From Polytrichum commune (Eukaryota; Streptophyta; Polytrichopsida; Polytrichales; Polytrichaceae), in assembly GCA_950295325.1 (NCBI GenBank), contig OX485806.1, positions 31,744,001 to 31,808,000 of the forward strand: a DNA stretch of 64,000 nucleotides, given 5' to 3'. The notes under the pieces are model-generated. The model made no database searches. It worked only from the letters and a program-made list of their open reading frames with translations, and was not told where the DNA came from. Within the stretch, counting starts at the first letter, position 1; each line of letters opens with the position of its first letter. Positions 36,229-48,669 of the stretch are shown in pieces. The translations under genes were made by a program, and so were the position numbers.

Positions 36229-38357
36229 AGTCACACAATTGTCCCCAAAATGCTCAATTAAAGTCTCACAGTTATGTGTCTAACATCCACACCACTTGAA
36301 AGCATGGGTGATGCATTGACCTAGAAGCTCACAATAAGTTACCAAGGTGGGTACCATGGGAGGAGAGAGGGAATCGTCACATATGAACATAAGGTAGATG
36401 GGTTTTGAATGGTAACTTGTTTTCTTTCAAATAGCCCACTTCTCCTAGGACATGAAACATCAACGTGAAGACTCTCATGCTCATTAAATGTTCATAGAGG
36501 TCCTTCCAATTATGTTGACTATTGAATCTAGAATCATATTTTGATTTCATAGTCCAACTTATTGTAAACCATGTCTTTTTGGCTTCATGTTCTTAAAGCC
36601 ACACCTAAGTAACATATTGCTCACATACATATTTGACCCGATTAAGAAATGTAACCAAACAAGGGGTATCTACCCTACCTCTCATCTATCCAACATGAAG
36701 ACTTGGACCCCTATAGGTTTGTGGCCAATTGAACCCCAAATGACTTGGACTAGACTAATTTGAGGTCTTTGAAGCTACTAATTATGATGTCAAATCATCT
36801 TCAAATAATAATTTATGGGTTGCATACTATTTAAGGGCTTTTATGTTGGATGAATGAGAGGTATACTTGCATGGGGCAATTCCCTCTCTCCCTTATTGGC
36901 CATCATTCATTTATCATTTGGTCATTTACATGCAATTGGGCTCGAGAACTTAGATACGTCTAAGGGATGTGGCCCTATTGTAGGCACTTCCAGCTCTACA
37001 GAAATTTCTTGACTACTGAATTGGCTTGGGAATTGTCTTGTCCCCTAAGCAATTTTGGATTATGGAGATTGTCACTCCAAGTTTCAGAATTGGAGTTTAT
37101 ATGCAAAAGTTATAAGAGTTCAAAGTGAAGATTCTCATTCTCGTGAAATGGTCAAGTAGACCCTCCCAATTGTGTTAACTATTGTACTTATAATGGTGTA
37201 ACTTTTATAATGGTGTATTTCATTGTAACACATGTCTTTTTAATTTCCATTGTTGACTACAAGCCAAGTCATATACCACTCAATGCTATATGTCTAATTA
37301 ATTAAGAAGAGAGACCATATAAAAGACCCACACTCCTTATAGGGCCCGGAGGAAAAAAACTATTGCATATTCATAGCATACTTCTCATTCATCCATGTTT
37401 TGCATCCTTTAGGTTTTTGGTGAGTTCATCTCAATCGTGCCCCTCAATACTACATTGACTATGTAATTAGTGTGACTTTACTATTTGGAGTTACGTGGTG
37501 ATATAAAGTCTCACCATGGGCATCAAATTTTGCCACCATAATACACATACCTATAGTGCACAGCTAATTTTTCGATTTTTTAACAACAAAACTTACTTGA
37601 TGATATATAATATCCTGAGCATGAATTTGTAACACTTTCTAACTCCAAACAACAACCCACACTATATATTGAGCACTTTGAAACCCCGTTCCAATACCAA
37701 ATCAACTAAGGAATGTATCCTTTGGACTACAATACATCCTCTTTCAAGAGGTTCTCATCGGCTGAATGAGACTCTGAGAGGTAACCTTGTATACAATAAT
37801 TCCCGATCTCCCCTCTCTCATGACTCGAAAGGACAAGAATCATTTCATATAACAAATAGTTTATGCATAATATTTCAGATTTGTTTGCATCATGTAAAGT
37901 GGGAGTTTCTATGATGGGGTCAACCTAGGGGGTGCACTTCATTGTCAAGTTGAACACCACGTGCGATAAAACAAAATCTACTTTTTTACATAAAGCATCA
38001 CCAAAATGGTTCAAAAGTTTATGGATTTTTTTTTCATGAGTAGATATACATGGTATCTATTACATAGTAAAAATTGGTAACCAAATTTGATGATTTGTTT
38101 TTTTTATAAAACATACCGTTTCTAACTAGAATGACGCAACATTGAACTAAACAAATTACTAAAAAAATGAAGATGACTAAAAATATATATAAAAGATATT
38201 ATCAATGGTTATGTGTATGTAGAAAAAATATCATAATTTTAAAAATTATCTATGGCATGTAATATAGGGTAGCAAACTTTTATCGCACGTGGCTATGAAA
38301 TGTAAGGGGTGTGATCGCCCCGTGGGGGTCAATCTAAAAGTTACGCTCATGACCATG
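36229..38357. other. Intergenic DNA with several MITEs
   Basis: A reverse main-family copy lies at about 36385-36665. A compact 188-bp MITE follows (36676-36863, separate entry). A diverged copy of the 23026 element is at about 37464-37665. An element of about 420 bp at about 37913-38332 is marked by ccacgtgcgataaaa at 37957-37971 and its exact complement at 38278-38292, with imperfect gggtcaa-type outer ends. No gene is supported. Confidence 0.5.
36676..36863. mobile_element. 188-bp MITE with tacctctcat ends
   Basis: The left end tacctctcatctatccaaca is an inverted copy of the right end (atgttggatgaatgagaggt and on), differing at one position in 21. TA on each side could be the target duplication. 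Related copies lie at 46006-46188 and about 41479-41655, with fragments near 34733, 49912 and 50045. Non-coding. Confidence 0.82.
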
Positions 38358-38951
38358 TAAGGGCCACTTCACATTTTGGTTGTCCAAGTCGAGAGGCCAT
38401 GGGATTGAATGGCCAAACTTTGTTGAGAGTCCAAAGAAATGGGCTGAAAATAGTCAATAAAATATAGGAATTGGAGTCTTCAGGCGGGCATAGTGTGAGG
38501 CCTTTAAAAGCCAAGCCCAGAGTCCAAACGTTTGGCCATGAACTCCCACAGCCTCTCGATTTGGATGGCCATAGTGTGAAGCCTCTAAAGGCCAAGCCCA
38601 AAGTCCAAACCATTCCCATGAAGAAAAAGCATAACACTTTATTCCCTACCCAAAATAACCCCTCCAATCTAACGGCCAAAATCTTTTCAGGTTTTGATTT
38701 ATTTTTTATGAAAAGAAATCGACGGCCTCTCGACCATAGTTTGGGTTTCCAATCCTATTCAACCCAAACTTTCTTTGAGAGTCTGTCGCCTTGGTCAAAA
38801 AGTACTACCATGTAGTCATCTTAAAAAGCGACGTCCTTTGGACTTTGGCCTCTAGTGTGAAGGTTGAGAGGCCAAATTTCTTGGTTTCTTGCAATATGAT
38901 TGGTGGAAATCAACGGCCTCTCGACCTTTGGCCATAGTGTGAAGCAGCCTT
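38358..38951. mobile_element. PIF/Harbinger-type MITE with TAA target duplication
   Basis: The left end gggccacttcacatttt and the complement of the right end, aggctgcttcacactatgg, are inverted and continue to a shared gtcgagaggcc. The element is flanked by TAA on both sides. A 102-bp internal direct repeat carries tagtgtgaggcctttaaaag, then aagcccagagtccaaac, and is repeated at about 38572. The short frames on both strands are a by-product of the repeats. Confidence 0.75.
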
Positions 38952-39816
38952 AAGTTAAGGTACACAAGCGTCTTATGTGGTCACTGGACTTCTAAATCGA
39001 ACATATGTATTTGAGTGGTACATAGCGAGGCTTGTACATTTGTTACGAATGGACACGTAAATGAACATGTGTTAAATGTGCTCGAAATGTATCATCCATT
39101 CTAGGTCCAATTGTAAACACAATCGAGATGGCCTACGTGACCAGTTCAAGAGAAAATAAGTATCTCTTTGACCTTTTATAAACTTTTGCATCCCAATTTC
39201 GATTCTAAAACCTAAAATAACACTCCACATGATTCTAATTATTGTTAATTGAATGAGACAGTTTCTTATTCGATCCACTGGACAAAATTGTATGTGGAGT
39301 TTTGGAAATGCCCACAATAAGGCCACATGAGAAGTGAATGTTCATAACACCTACTAAGAGGGAGGACAAATTGGGGGAGAGGACGATGAAAACACCAATT
39401 TCTATTGTACAACCTAGTGATTATTATTATTATCCTCTTTTTAAATTTTTAAATTGGGTAATCTTAGAATGGGGCCAACTTATAGAATCAATTCTACTTT
39501 TACCCCCTTGGTAGATGTTAGGGAACCAAACTTGCCACATGCCTTAATACGTATACTAACTCTCAAAACTAAGTCAGTGACACACTAAATCAATTTTCAC
39601 ACACAATGCCAGGCCAAAAAGAAAACAATTAAAATTAAAAAAAAAAAACTTGCACTTATGTAAGTTAATACTCATAGTCTAGTACATCGTTTCCAAAGTC
39701 TCATGTCTATTGCAAAACTACATGAAGAAACATGGAGTTTTGCACATGGAGAAACATTGATTTGAAGAAAACTATATTACATTGACTTGATATTGTAACC
39801 TACATTTATCTATAGA
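38952..39816. other. Intergenic DNA with a main-family MITE
   Basis: A copy of the main dispersed family covers about 38952-39330 (ttaaggtacacaagcg, gagtggtacatagcg, tccaattgtaaacacaatcg, gagacagtttcttattcgat). The rest up to the transposase relic is AT-rich with no feature I can name. Confidence 0.5.
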
Positions 39817-40730
39817 TCAATAATTTGTCCACCCTCCTTTAGAAGCTAAAACAACTTGGATATGATTGGGCATGCTATGATAGAACTTTTGACATAGCTT
39901 AGGAGTTATGGAATGGAGAGAAGCTTGGACACACTCCCACAATTGAAGCATTCCTATACTTGTGTTGGATACTCATTAAATTTCCGTTCCACAAGTGCCC
40001 ACACATGCTCCATTAGATTTAGGTCAAGTAATTGAGGAGGCCAAGTACATCAAAGAAATTGCATCGACAACCACTACTTGGTTGAATTTTGTAGTATGTT
40101 TAGGATCATTATCATGTTGAAATATGGCATGAGAAGGGTTGAAACAATGCCATTCGATTGTCTTCATGACCCCATCTTGAAAAATGCTAAGATACAAAGC
40201 ATGTGTCATTTTCCCCTCTATCTTGCACATGTAACCCATGTCATGGGAAGTCATACAACCCCATACAAAAATTGCATCACCTCCATGTTTAACTATTTGA
40301 CTCACATAATGAGCTTGTAATTGAGATTCTCCATCCCTCACCCAACATCAAGCGCGATCATCATAGTGGAATCGATCAATCTTAGTCTCATCACTAAAAA
40401 AACACCCTATACCAATCATGGATAGTCCAATCTTGAAGACCTTGAGCAAATTCCAACCTGTAATGGACATTCTTGGCCATGAGCAATGGTTTCTTCTACT
40501 TCTCTAATCACCCAAGACTTGCTTCATGAAGTGCACACCTCACTGTGTTGGTTCTCACTACCACATTCAAGTGCTCGCCCAATCTACATGCTCTAGGACT
40601 CGTAGAGAGTCTGTTCCTCATGCATTGTATACCCAACAATTTAGACACTTCACGTGTGCTATGCCCATGCTGCAACATGGCTATAGCATTCAACCTCTTT
40701 CGCCTCTGGTAATGCTCTCATGGGCAAAGA
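39817..40730 (-). pseudogene. Dead Tc1-type transposase
   Basis: Read on the minus strand, the pieces are LNAIAMLQHGHSTREV through RTNTVRCALHEASLG (N-terminal DNA-binding part), LLMAKN, DWTIHDWYRVFF, DETKIDRFH (first catalytic Asp), VKHGGDAIFVWGCMTSH, IFQHDNDPKHT (second Asp), LDLNLMEHVWALVERK (catalytic Glu) and QLWECVQASLHSITP to GGWTNY then a stop. Damage includes an extra T in the run after RVFF, a TGA within RA-CWVRDG, and a net loss shifting frame between the second and third catalytic residues (94 nt remain; DD34E needs 102). Flanking inverted repeats were not found. It cannot encode an active enzyme. Confidence 0.9.
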
Positions 40731-41434
40731 AAACCTTTACATTTGCAAGAGAAAGTGTCCTAAGAGATCACAATACTAAACATAAGTGAGAGGAAAAACC
40801 CTAAGCAATGCTCTGTGAACTTATTCTTGCAACTGAAGGTGAGTGATGAAAACAATTCCAAAACAAAGTCAATAAACCTTAAGCTCATTCGAAATGCAAT
40901 TTCTCTCTCGTTGCCATAGTAATCGAGCTGAAATTTGGAAGGGTGATAGCCAACTTAGTTGCACATTCGACCCAAGTAATGGTGTGGCAAAAGGATCAAT
41001 ACTCTTCCACATATGCCTTCCCGAAGTTTCCCTGTTTTCGCTGAGTGACTCGGTCTCGAAAGTCAGTGTACGGTAATTCCCTCTCTGGGTGTCCTTGTGA
41101 CCAGAATGAAACCTGACCAAGATCATATCTTACACTTATATATCCAGCTCTGTATATTATTGCCTGGGAACACTTGTGGTAACTGGATGAGTCACGGTGG
41201 CCAATTGCAGAAGCTGAGTCAGATTTTCAAAATCAACCAATAAGTCAAGCAATGGACTTCCATTTTCTTTTTGTTTGGTTGTCTTCCCAACCAGCCTTCC
41301 AAATCATCACATTATTGGTCAAATTTGTACAGCCTTGCTTGGTCGGTTGCCACATGGCATAGCTGGAATGTCGAGCTTAGGACACTGTGGTAAACTCCTC
41401 CACTGACTGCTGCCAAAAAACATTCGTAGGTCAG

Positions 41435-41474
<40 letters not shown>

Positions 41475-41828
41475 AGCATTCCTCCCATTCATCTAACATT
41501 ACAGTTCTGAAATAGTGTGCAGCCAGGAGGTTGCTTGTTTCAATTCATTTGATACCATGCTGAGTTTGGAAGACCTCATATTTCTCTACTCGAGGTCATT
41601 TGAGATGAATCAGCAACAAATTCATAAGGGGACAAGTTTTCATGTTGGATGGGCTCACACTCTGCATCCAACCAGCCGGGGTCCTTTGGGACGGTGTCCC
41701 TAGTACCATGGGTTGCCGCCTGGATGACCAGCCCACTATCTAGGGGGGCCCGCACCAGCGGATCTGGTTTGGGCCCCGGCTGAACCCCCTAGTGTGGCAA
41801 CTCTATGAGAGGTACGATCGTATACGAT

Positions 41829-41865
<37 letters not shown>

Positions 41866-42388
41866 CACGTGTAAATCTTACCTTTCCTAGGCATAATGCC
41901 CCTTGAAGTTGGGGCTCCCTTACACATGATCAATATTCAATATGAGTATTGTACACTATGACTATGTACACTAAACTGACATGTGGGAATTTCCAGGCTT
42001 ATCTAATTGGGAATCTCAAAGAATTTCAGGTGACAACGAATTTTTTGGTGATAGTTGTGTGTGTGTGTGTGGGGGGGGGGGTTATAGTCATGGCGCATGG
42101 GCTCGTACTAGATATAGATGTTCATTTTTCTATTATGAGGCATGATCACCCTACATGTTAAGCTTGTCTTGGTGGCACACCAATGGCGCATTTTTTTGAA
42201 GATTCTAATGTTAACGATGAGTTGCTTAGGCATTTACGTAATAGCAATTGACATGGCAATTGACCTTTTTGAAAAGTTGATTAGAAAGCCAATAACTTGA
42301 CTTCTCATGACTGCATGATATTGCAATTGACTTCTTAGAGGATGATTGAAAGTTAACTACAATGGAAGTCAACTTGCATTCGACTTGG
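40731..42388. other. Intergenic DNA with microsatellites and MITE fragments
   Basis: A GA dinucleotide run lies at about 41439-41470 and a CT run at about 41831-41862. Between them is a diverged copy of the tacctctcat MITE (about 41479-41655), followed at about 41658-41800 by one half of the GC-rich foldback sequence seen complete at 62148-62412. A TG and G run occurs near 42055-42080. No gene is supported. Confidence 0.55.
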
Positions 42389-42390
42389 TA

Positions 42391-43409
42391 CAGTCTAACC
42401 TTGATAATGTCACCCTTGTTAATAGAACACCTTGATATTGTCATCTAAAAGTTTGAAACCGATTTTCATAGTGTACAACTCCCTCGTTATTATCCCTATC
42501 ACCCTTGATAATGTCACTATTTTTTTTCAAAATCCGTAGTGTAAATGTGATAATATCAAGTATGGATGGATTGTATGGGTGGGCATGGGTTTGATATTAT
42601 TGTTCATGGGTGAGCATGGGCTAAAGCAAAGCATATTGGGGGTCATTGAATGAGCTCTCATTCAATGCTTTCGGCATAGTGGGATGCCTTGTGTAATTTC
42701 AAATTTGGTACGTGTTTCGGAGTCCAAATGCTCAATTGGGTAGACTCATCGCCGCATTAAATTTGGGTTTGGATGTTGAAGGCAAGCCTGTAGAAAAGCT
42801 TTGTCCTTTGGAGTACATAAACATGGAAGGTGAAGATGATTTTGAGGTGGAATTTTCTACTGAGGAGCTTGTGCAATTAGTGCAAGATGGCGAACATGTT
42901 CTTGATTCCATGGAAGTGGACCCATTGATTGTTGATAGCAGTGATGATGAGTCTAAAGTAGTGAAGCTAAGCGACGCACAAAAATATGCTAAAGATGTTT
43001 TGAATTTTATGGCTAGCCAAGGTTCTTAGATTTTCAGCACTCATGAGTTATTAGAAATGGAAAAAATCCATGACAAACTCATTAGAATTGGTGTTGCACA
43101 TTTAACATCAACAAAACAATGTGACATTAGAAGCTTTTTTGTCTCTAGTGAGAGGTCTTTACCTGATCTCAATGACACATTATGATGTGCTCTTGTTGTT
43201 ATTCACAATTTTGAATTAGATTTTACATTCAAAAACATTGAAGTCTCGTATTTGTTATTTTTTTTAATTGTAATTATATTTTGATTTTCTACATATTTTT
43301 TGATAATATCACATTATGCACAAAATGTGACATTATCAAGTATGTCACACCTTGTTTATATCACACTTTTTGGTGAAACGGAGGGTGTGACATTATCAAG
43401 GTTAGGGTG
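42391..43409 (+). mobile_element. pogo/Tigger-like DNA transposon
   Basis: The left end cagtctaaccttgataatgt and the complement of the right end, caccctaaccttgataatgt, are inverted repeats matching at 21 of 23 positions through gtcac. Both ends are flanked by TA (42389-42390 and 43410-43411), the Tc1/mariner/pogo target. CAGT...CCTTGATAAT termini are characteristic of pogo/Tigger elements. The word cttgata-tgtcac recurs several times just inside each end. The 1019-bp body holds one short ORF, so it is an internally deleted copy. Confidence 0.85.
42712..43029 (+). pseudogene. Residual acidic tail ORF of the Tigger-like element
   Basis: The 105-codon frame includes GLDVEGKPVEKLCPLEYINM, an acidic stretch around EGEDDFEVEFSTEELVQLV, and VDSSDDESKVV. 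The composition and position, near the right end of a pogo/Tigger-like element, fit the poorly conserved acidic C-terminal tail of a DDE_1 transposase. No catalytic motif is present. After the stop the same frame reads on as HELLEMEKIHDKLIRI and then QCDIRSFFVSSE, consistent with an early stop. The assignment to the transposase is inference from context. Confidence 0.5.
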
Positions 43410-43411
43410 TA

Positions 43412-43917
43412 GTCGGTTGCAAACAATAGTCGACAAATTGACAAAGCATAAATGGATCTATATATTATAATACATATTTCATTCAAGTTCAAACCCTCAT
43501 GATTATGAGGTTAAAGTCAAGGATTTCTTTACATGGTTGTGGTACTGGCAACAAAGGAACTAGCTTATTGTAAAAAATGGCAACAAAGCAACATTGATCC
43601 CAATTCTGATATTGAATGTGAATTAATGTATAAATTCATGCACAATGCATAATTAACTCACAAAGAGGGCATCATAGTCCTAGGCCTATCTTGGTACCAT
43701 GGGTCAATAACACTACTCAAAATTGGAGTTACTATCCAATGGTATGGTTGGGCGATAACTAGAGCTCACACCATATGGATTTTGTGCTTGAAAGGCATTG
43801 GGCTTTTGGAATTTAAGTTTGTTGGACATGTACCCTAATGAAATGACATCGATTTTACAATATGGGAAGTCAAAAGGCTTATGAAACTAGAAACACATCA
43901 AGATGGTGTCAAGAAAA
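43412..43917. other. Intergenic DNA, nothing recognised
   Basis: No open frame, array or inverted-repeat pair was noticed between the Tigger-like element and the next MITE. Confidence 0.4.
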
Positions 43918-44304
43918 CTACACTAACTATCCCGATTAGTGAGGGAGGGTTGATATTGTGTGTGGGAAATTAGTGAAGGTGATACTAAAATTCATTTATC
44001 CTATAAAGGATCAAAAGATATAGGAAGTATTGTTCCTCCTAATACTATTCATTCAAAATATTAGCACTATTCATCCTTGCATTGTTCAATGACAACCATG
44101 TGTTTGCATATAACTTTTTTTTATCAATCTACTAACAACTCCGAGCACACACTAATTTTCTTGAAATATATGGTAAATGAGCATGTATTCATGAATTTAG
44201 TATCCCCCAATAAAAATTTCAACCCTCATTAATTTTGGGACTTGGAAAAATAATGCGTGTTTCAAAATTAGCACCACACGCACCAATTGGGATAATTAGT
44301 GTAG
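43918..44304. mobile_element. MITE with ctacactaactatccc ends
   Basis: The left end ctacactaactatcccgatt and the complement of the right end, ctacactaattatcccaatt, are inverted repeats matching at 21 of 24 positions. If the element is taken to start at CACTA, TA flanks both ends. The same outer CTACACTAA word ends the elements at 24838 and 60420. It is about 387 bp and non-coding. Confidence 0.82.
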
Positions 44305-47300
44305 CTTCCCTAGAGTATTGGAGTATAGTAATAGAAGCTAACATTGACTTGATGGTCCAATTGGATGAAAGATTTGAGAGTGCGTAGTACTACATTCTTA
44401 AATTAGAAGGAGAAACTTATCTTTAATGGAGTTTGTAGAAGGGACTCCAACACAAAGTGTGCTTCATTTTCAACTACTTCAAGTAAAAGTGGTATAATTT
44501 GTTATATTTAGGGATTGGATTGTCAACCACCAACCAATTTCAAATGGCGAGTCTATGATTTGAAGTGTGCTAAGCAACAATCATTTTGCATTGGGGTGGT
44601 GTCAATGATAACGTAAACCCACCCATGTTGTAGTAGCATGGCATTTTCAATACTTTGCATATTGAATCACAATTTGTGCCACGTTACTTCTCATAGGTTA
44701 CTACCAATAGTTTTGTGACAAGTGACACTTTCACTTTTAAAATGAATCAATTAGTATCAAACTTGCCATGACACTATGCATATGATTTTATGATTTACAT
44801 AGCATCTAGAAACTCAGCTTAGCCCCTAAATGCTCAAGCCTTCACATTCCATTTTCGGGCACCTCCAACACCAGTGCTAATATTTTTGTTATGTAGAAAA
44901 GCAAGCTCTGTTTTCTTCAAATCCAACCGTATACATGTGAACTAGACTACCATATATTCATTCGTGAAGAAATTGAAGTCAATCAGACAACATTTTCTAG
45001 GTCATATTGACATATGAACATGTCCTTCATCCATGGGGCAGCTATGCAAAATTCTCAAAATTCTCGATTTATGACCATTTTGGTCATGCCACAAAAGTTT
45101 AGAAGGTTGGCAACTCGGCCATAATATGCTTTGTGGACAAATGAGCTATTCCCAAAATTTTAGGTCTTTTGAGCAAATTTAGATGAAGTCCGTCACCCTC
45201 AAAGTTGGAGGGGCCACATAAGGTCATTTTGGGAGATTTCCCCTTTTTTATGAAGCAAGCAACATGTGCACTAATTTCTTTTTCCAAATCCATCCGGTCA
45301 AGTTGTGCATAACCACCACCTTGTCCTAAGGAAGAAAAAAACCCCACCCAAATTGGACATCATATGTGAAAGATATCGGCTCCTAAATTTGGCTCCGACA
45401 TTGAGCAACACATGGAACTGCCTCCCCAAACAAGCAATGCTAACCTAACAAAAATCCTACATGCTTGGAGCATGAGGTTTTTACATGTTATTTTGACTCA
45501 CATGGTAGTGAAAATAACCCTACACCAGTACATGCCTTTCCATCCACGTAGATTACCACCTAGTGGGTTGCAAAACCCAGTAGAATAGTAGTAGGTGGCA
45601 ACCCATTTCGGGTTGCTTGAGCATTCAAGGGTTAAAGGTCATATACTCTAAAACCTCAACACTCCAATATTTGATAACAACTTTAGGTTGTTGAGAAATT
45701 GGGCCAAAGTCATGATATAGCCATAATGATGGCCCCTTGTGATATAATTTCCAAAAAGCAAAAAGTGTGTGTTGATTTGGACTCGATGTTGATTCTTTGA
45801 TGCACGGATTAGGGGTGCGACAAATGTGTGTGATGGATGGATAGATTAGGAGCTAGAGCTTCATGATGTTTAGGTAACTCATCCATTGGGAAGGAGAAGA
45901 GGCAGCAAATTGTTTCATAGCATGTATTTTTTTGAAGGAAAATAGTTTATTTAATTTCAAATACGATATCAAAGACCCAAGAGACAGAATTATCGGACGC
46001 AAATCTCCCTCTCATTCATCCAACATCAAAATCTTAAAATAGTTTGAAGCCTGAAGGGTACTATGTTTAGTTTATTTGACACCATAATTGGTTTGGAAAA
46101 CCCTAAATTAGTCTAGACCAAGTCAATTGGATGAATTGGGTACAAACTTATAAAGGGTTAAGTTTCAATGTTGGATGAATGAGAGGTATGCTCGTATGTG
46201 ATACTTCCCTCTCCCCTCCCCCCTGCCCAAATTAATATGGCAAGGTTTAGTTGAATAATGAATCAATCATTTACCTAAAGGGGGTTTGTACTTAGCATAG
46301 GCCCTTCATCCGAGATGAATGAACACCTTGAGTTTTGAGCCTAAATAACGGGTGTGATAAATGTGTGTGTTGAATGATACACGTGCTATAAGACAACTAG
46401 GTATTGTAACCAAAAGGAATAAGTTAGGTGCAACATGGCGCCTAGCTAGAGCTTCAAGTTGTATAAGTAACTTATCCATATGGAAGGTGAAAAGGTTCGT
46501 ACTAAAAACAAGCCGCATGTGGGTTGAGGGTTAATTTATTCCAATTGGGTGCCACCCCAGTCACGATTTGGGTGAACTAACCCATACACTCATTCCTTGT
46601 CGGATGCCTAAACCCTTGCCTCCAAGGAACCAGTGTACGGGTTGGTTCGCCCTAGCCCACAGTCCCTGGGTGCATCTTATGTCATTTCCAGAGTCCAAAT
46701 TCTACTATTAGATTACTAAGTCACAATACACACCGTACAATCAAGATCGGATTGGGCACAACTATGCCTTAACTCATTTTCCATGTCATCTTGTAAGTCG
46801 TTCCAACAAATCAAATGAGGACATGTGGTGCTTTTTGGTAAAATCAAGAATTCCCACCTAGTACTTCATTTTCATCTTCACCATAAACATCCAAGGTGAA
46901 CCCTTTGGCAAGTTGGGTACTTAGTGTAATTCAATTTGTGTGTTGGTTATCTTGTTGAATTGGCAATGCAAAGTGGATTCAGAAGCCATGCAACTCAAAA
47001 TATTGTATTCTATTTGAATTTCCAACATTATTTTTGAGTGGGAAGTTCCCATGACCCATTGTGGTCACATAGTCTAAGGCAGTTGTTTGTGCTCCCCATC
47101 TTGGTCATGGGATGAAAGTGTTGCTTAAATAACCCCATTAAGGTAAGTGTGCCCAAAGTGGACACTACCAGGATTCCAACATATGTAGGGGTTTGACAAT
47201 CCAATAAAACTTACATGAACACATCAACAAATTCAAATGAGGAACATGAGAGTCGGTGTTTTTATTTTTGGAACGGAAATGAGTATCTTATGATTTTTAA

Positions 47301-47474
47301 AAGTGGTGCTCATAAATTTTCTTGAATGGCTTTCTTTCGTATATGTGCATTTCATACTTGAATATGTACTTTATATGCTAGAAACCATTTAAGATCACAT
47401 ACCACTCTAGGACTACACACCTTGTGAACTTGTCGAGCACCACATGATTGTGAGAATGTGGGACCACAAGTTAC
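44305..47474. other. Intergenic DNA
   Basis: The only bounded element I could define is the 183-bp MITE at 46006-46188. The rest is average-composition sequence with short random frames on both strands. The frame at 45099-45347 (minus) and others have no domain. No gene is supported. Confidence 0.5.
46006..46188. mobile_element. 183-bp MITE, second copy of the tacctctcat family
   Basis: The left end tccctctcattcatccaaca mirrors the right end atgttggatgaatgagaggt. The interior shares ggacaagtcaattg-like and aagtttcaatgttgg words with the copies at 41479 and 49980. Non-coding. Confidence 0.78.
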
Positions 47475-47482
47475 ATGCCATG

Positions 47483-48661
47483 CAGGGGTGTTTTTTCACA
47501 AGGTCCCTAACATGTCTAGGGACATGTTCATAAAAAAAAACATTTCCAGTGGACGGGTTCTTAGAAAATGAACCGGTTTTGGGACGTGTCAAATTCACTT
47601 TGGACGGGTTCTAAAAATAACATTTTTTAAATTAAAAAAATGGTATAAATATCAATTACGTTATGTCATATATGACATGTGAATATAAGCATAATGCAAT
47701 CAAACTATCAATCTTGAAGTGCTTGATTCACCTGCATACATTAATTCATCAACCACAAAATTTAGAACCTTTTTAACATAATGTCAAAAATTACAATTGA
47801 AGGTAAACTTAGTAATTGAATAAGAATTAGTATATATAAACATGTTAAAAAGTTAAAAAATAAAGAACTACTTACCCTTCAAAGAAGTGGATGAATTCTC
47901 CTATCCTTCATGTTTCTCCAAACAAGCATCACTGCATTCCAATCGATGTTTTCAACTGGAATATTTGCACATGAAATGCGCATCAAAGCATCCAAAGTTT
48001 CTTGCATAGCCCTCGAATCTGCACTCAACCCACAACAAAAGAGAGGAATAAGACTCTCAAGATTTAGGATGCTAATGAATCGAACATATGCAACTGAAAG
48101 CTAAAGCAACTGAGAGACCGGTGAGAGATAACTTGATTGCAGTCGTCAAATGAACCGGTTGAGTTTGAGAAAACACCTATTGAAGTTCAAGATTGCAGGA
48201 GAAGATTGTTCCAGCGACACTCTTCAACTTCTTGAATTCGAGTTAGTTTCAAAAGAACCGGTTGAGTTTGAGTGACTGAGTCTAGTTCAGTTTCTATGAA
48301 CTAGTCTGTGGACAAATAGACAAAATGGGGCAGTGGCAGGCTGGCAAATTGGTAATTATAATAGAAAAAGCAGAAATGAACGAAGATAGTAAGATACTAT
48401 TGTTTCCAAGTGGCAAGTGCACCAATCACATGCCGACATCTTTCGGGTTATCTTTATCGATTTGTTTTTTCCTTTAACCTTTTCATGGACGGGTTGGTTT
48501 AGAAATTACCGGTTTTGGGACGGGTTGTTTTTTCTTCAACCTTTCCATGGACGGGTTGGTTTTGAAATTACCGGTTTTGGGACGGGTTGCAATTTTTTTT
48601 GCCTTTCAATTCGAGGTTTTGGGACGTGGACGGGTAAAAACTTTGTGAAAAAACAGCCCTG
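47483..48661. mobile_element. Non-autonomous hAT transposon
   Basis: The left end caggggtgttttttcacaa and the complement of the right end, cagggctgttttttcacaa, are inverted repeats matching at 20 of 22 positions. Both sides carry the exact 8-bp direct repeat atgccatg (47475-47482 and 48662-48669). Eight-base duplications with CAGGG ends define hAT elements. Subterminal words such as gacgggtt and accggttttgggac are repeated near both ends, as expected for transposase binding. The 1179-bp interior has no transposase. Its middle (about 48140-48290) contains an inverted copy of the accggttgagtttgag block found at 25301 and 32776. Confidence 0.94.
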
Positions 48662-48669
48662 ATGCCATG

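Noticed and set aside
38347-38815. Frames of about 110 codons on both strands
   Set aside because: They fall inside a MITE with internal direct repeats, and their products are only repeat translations.
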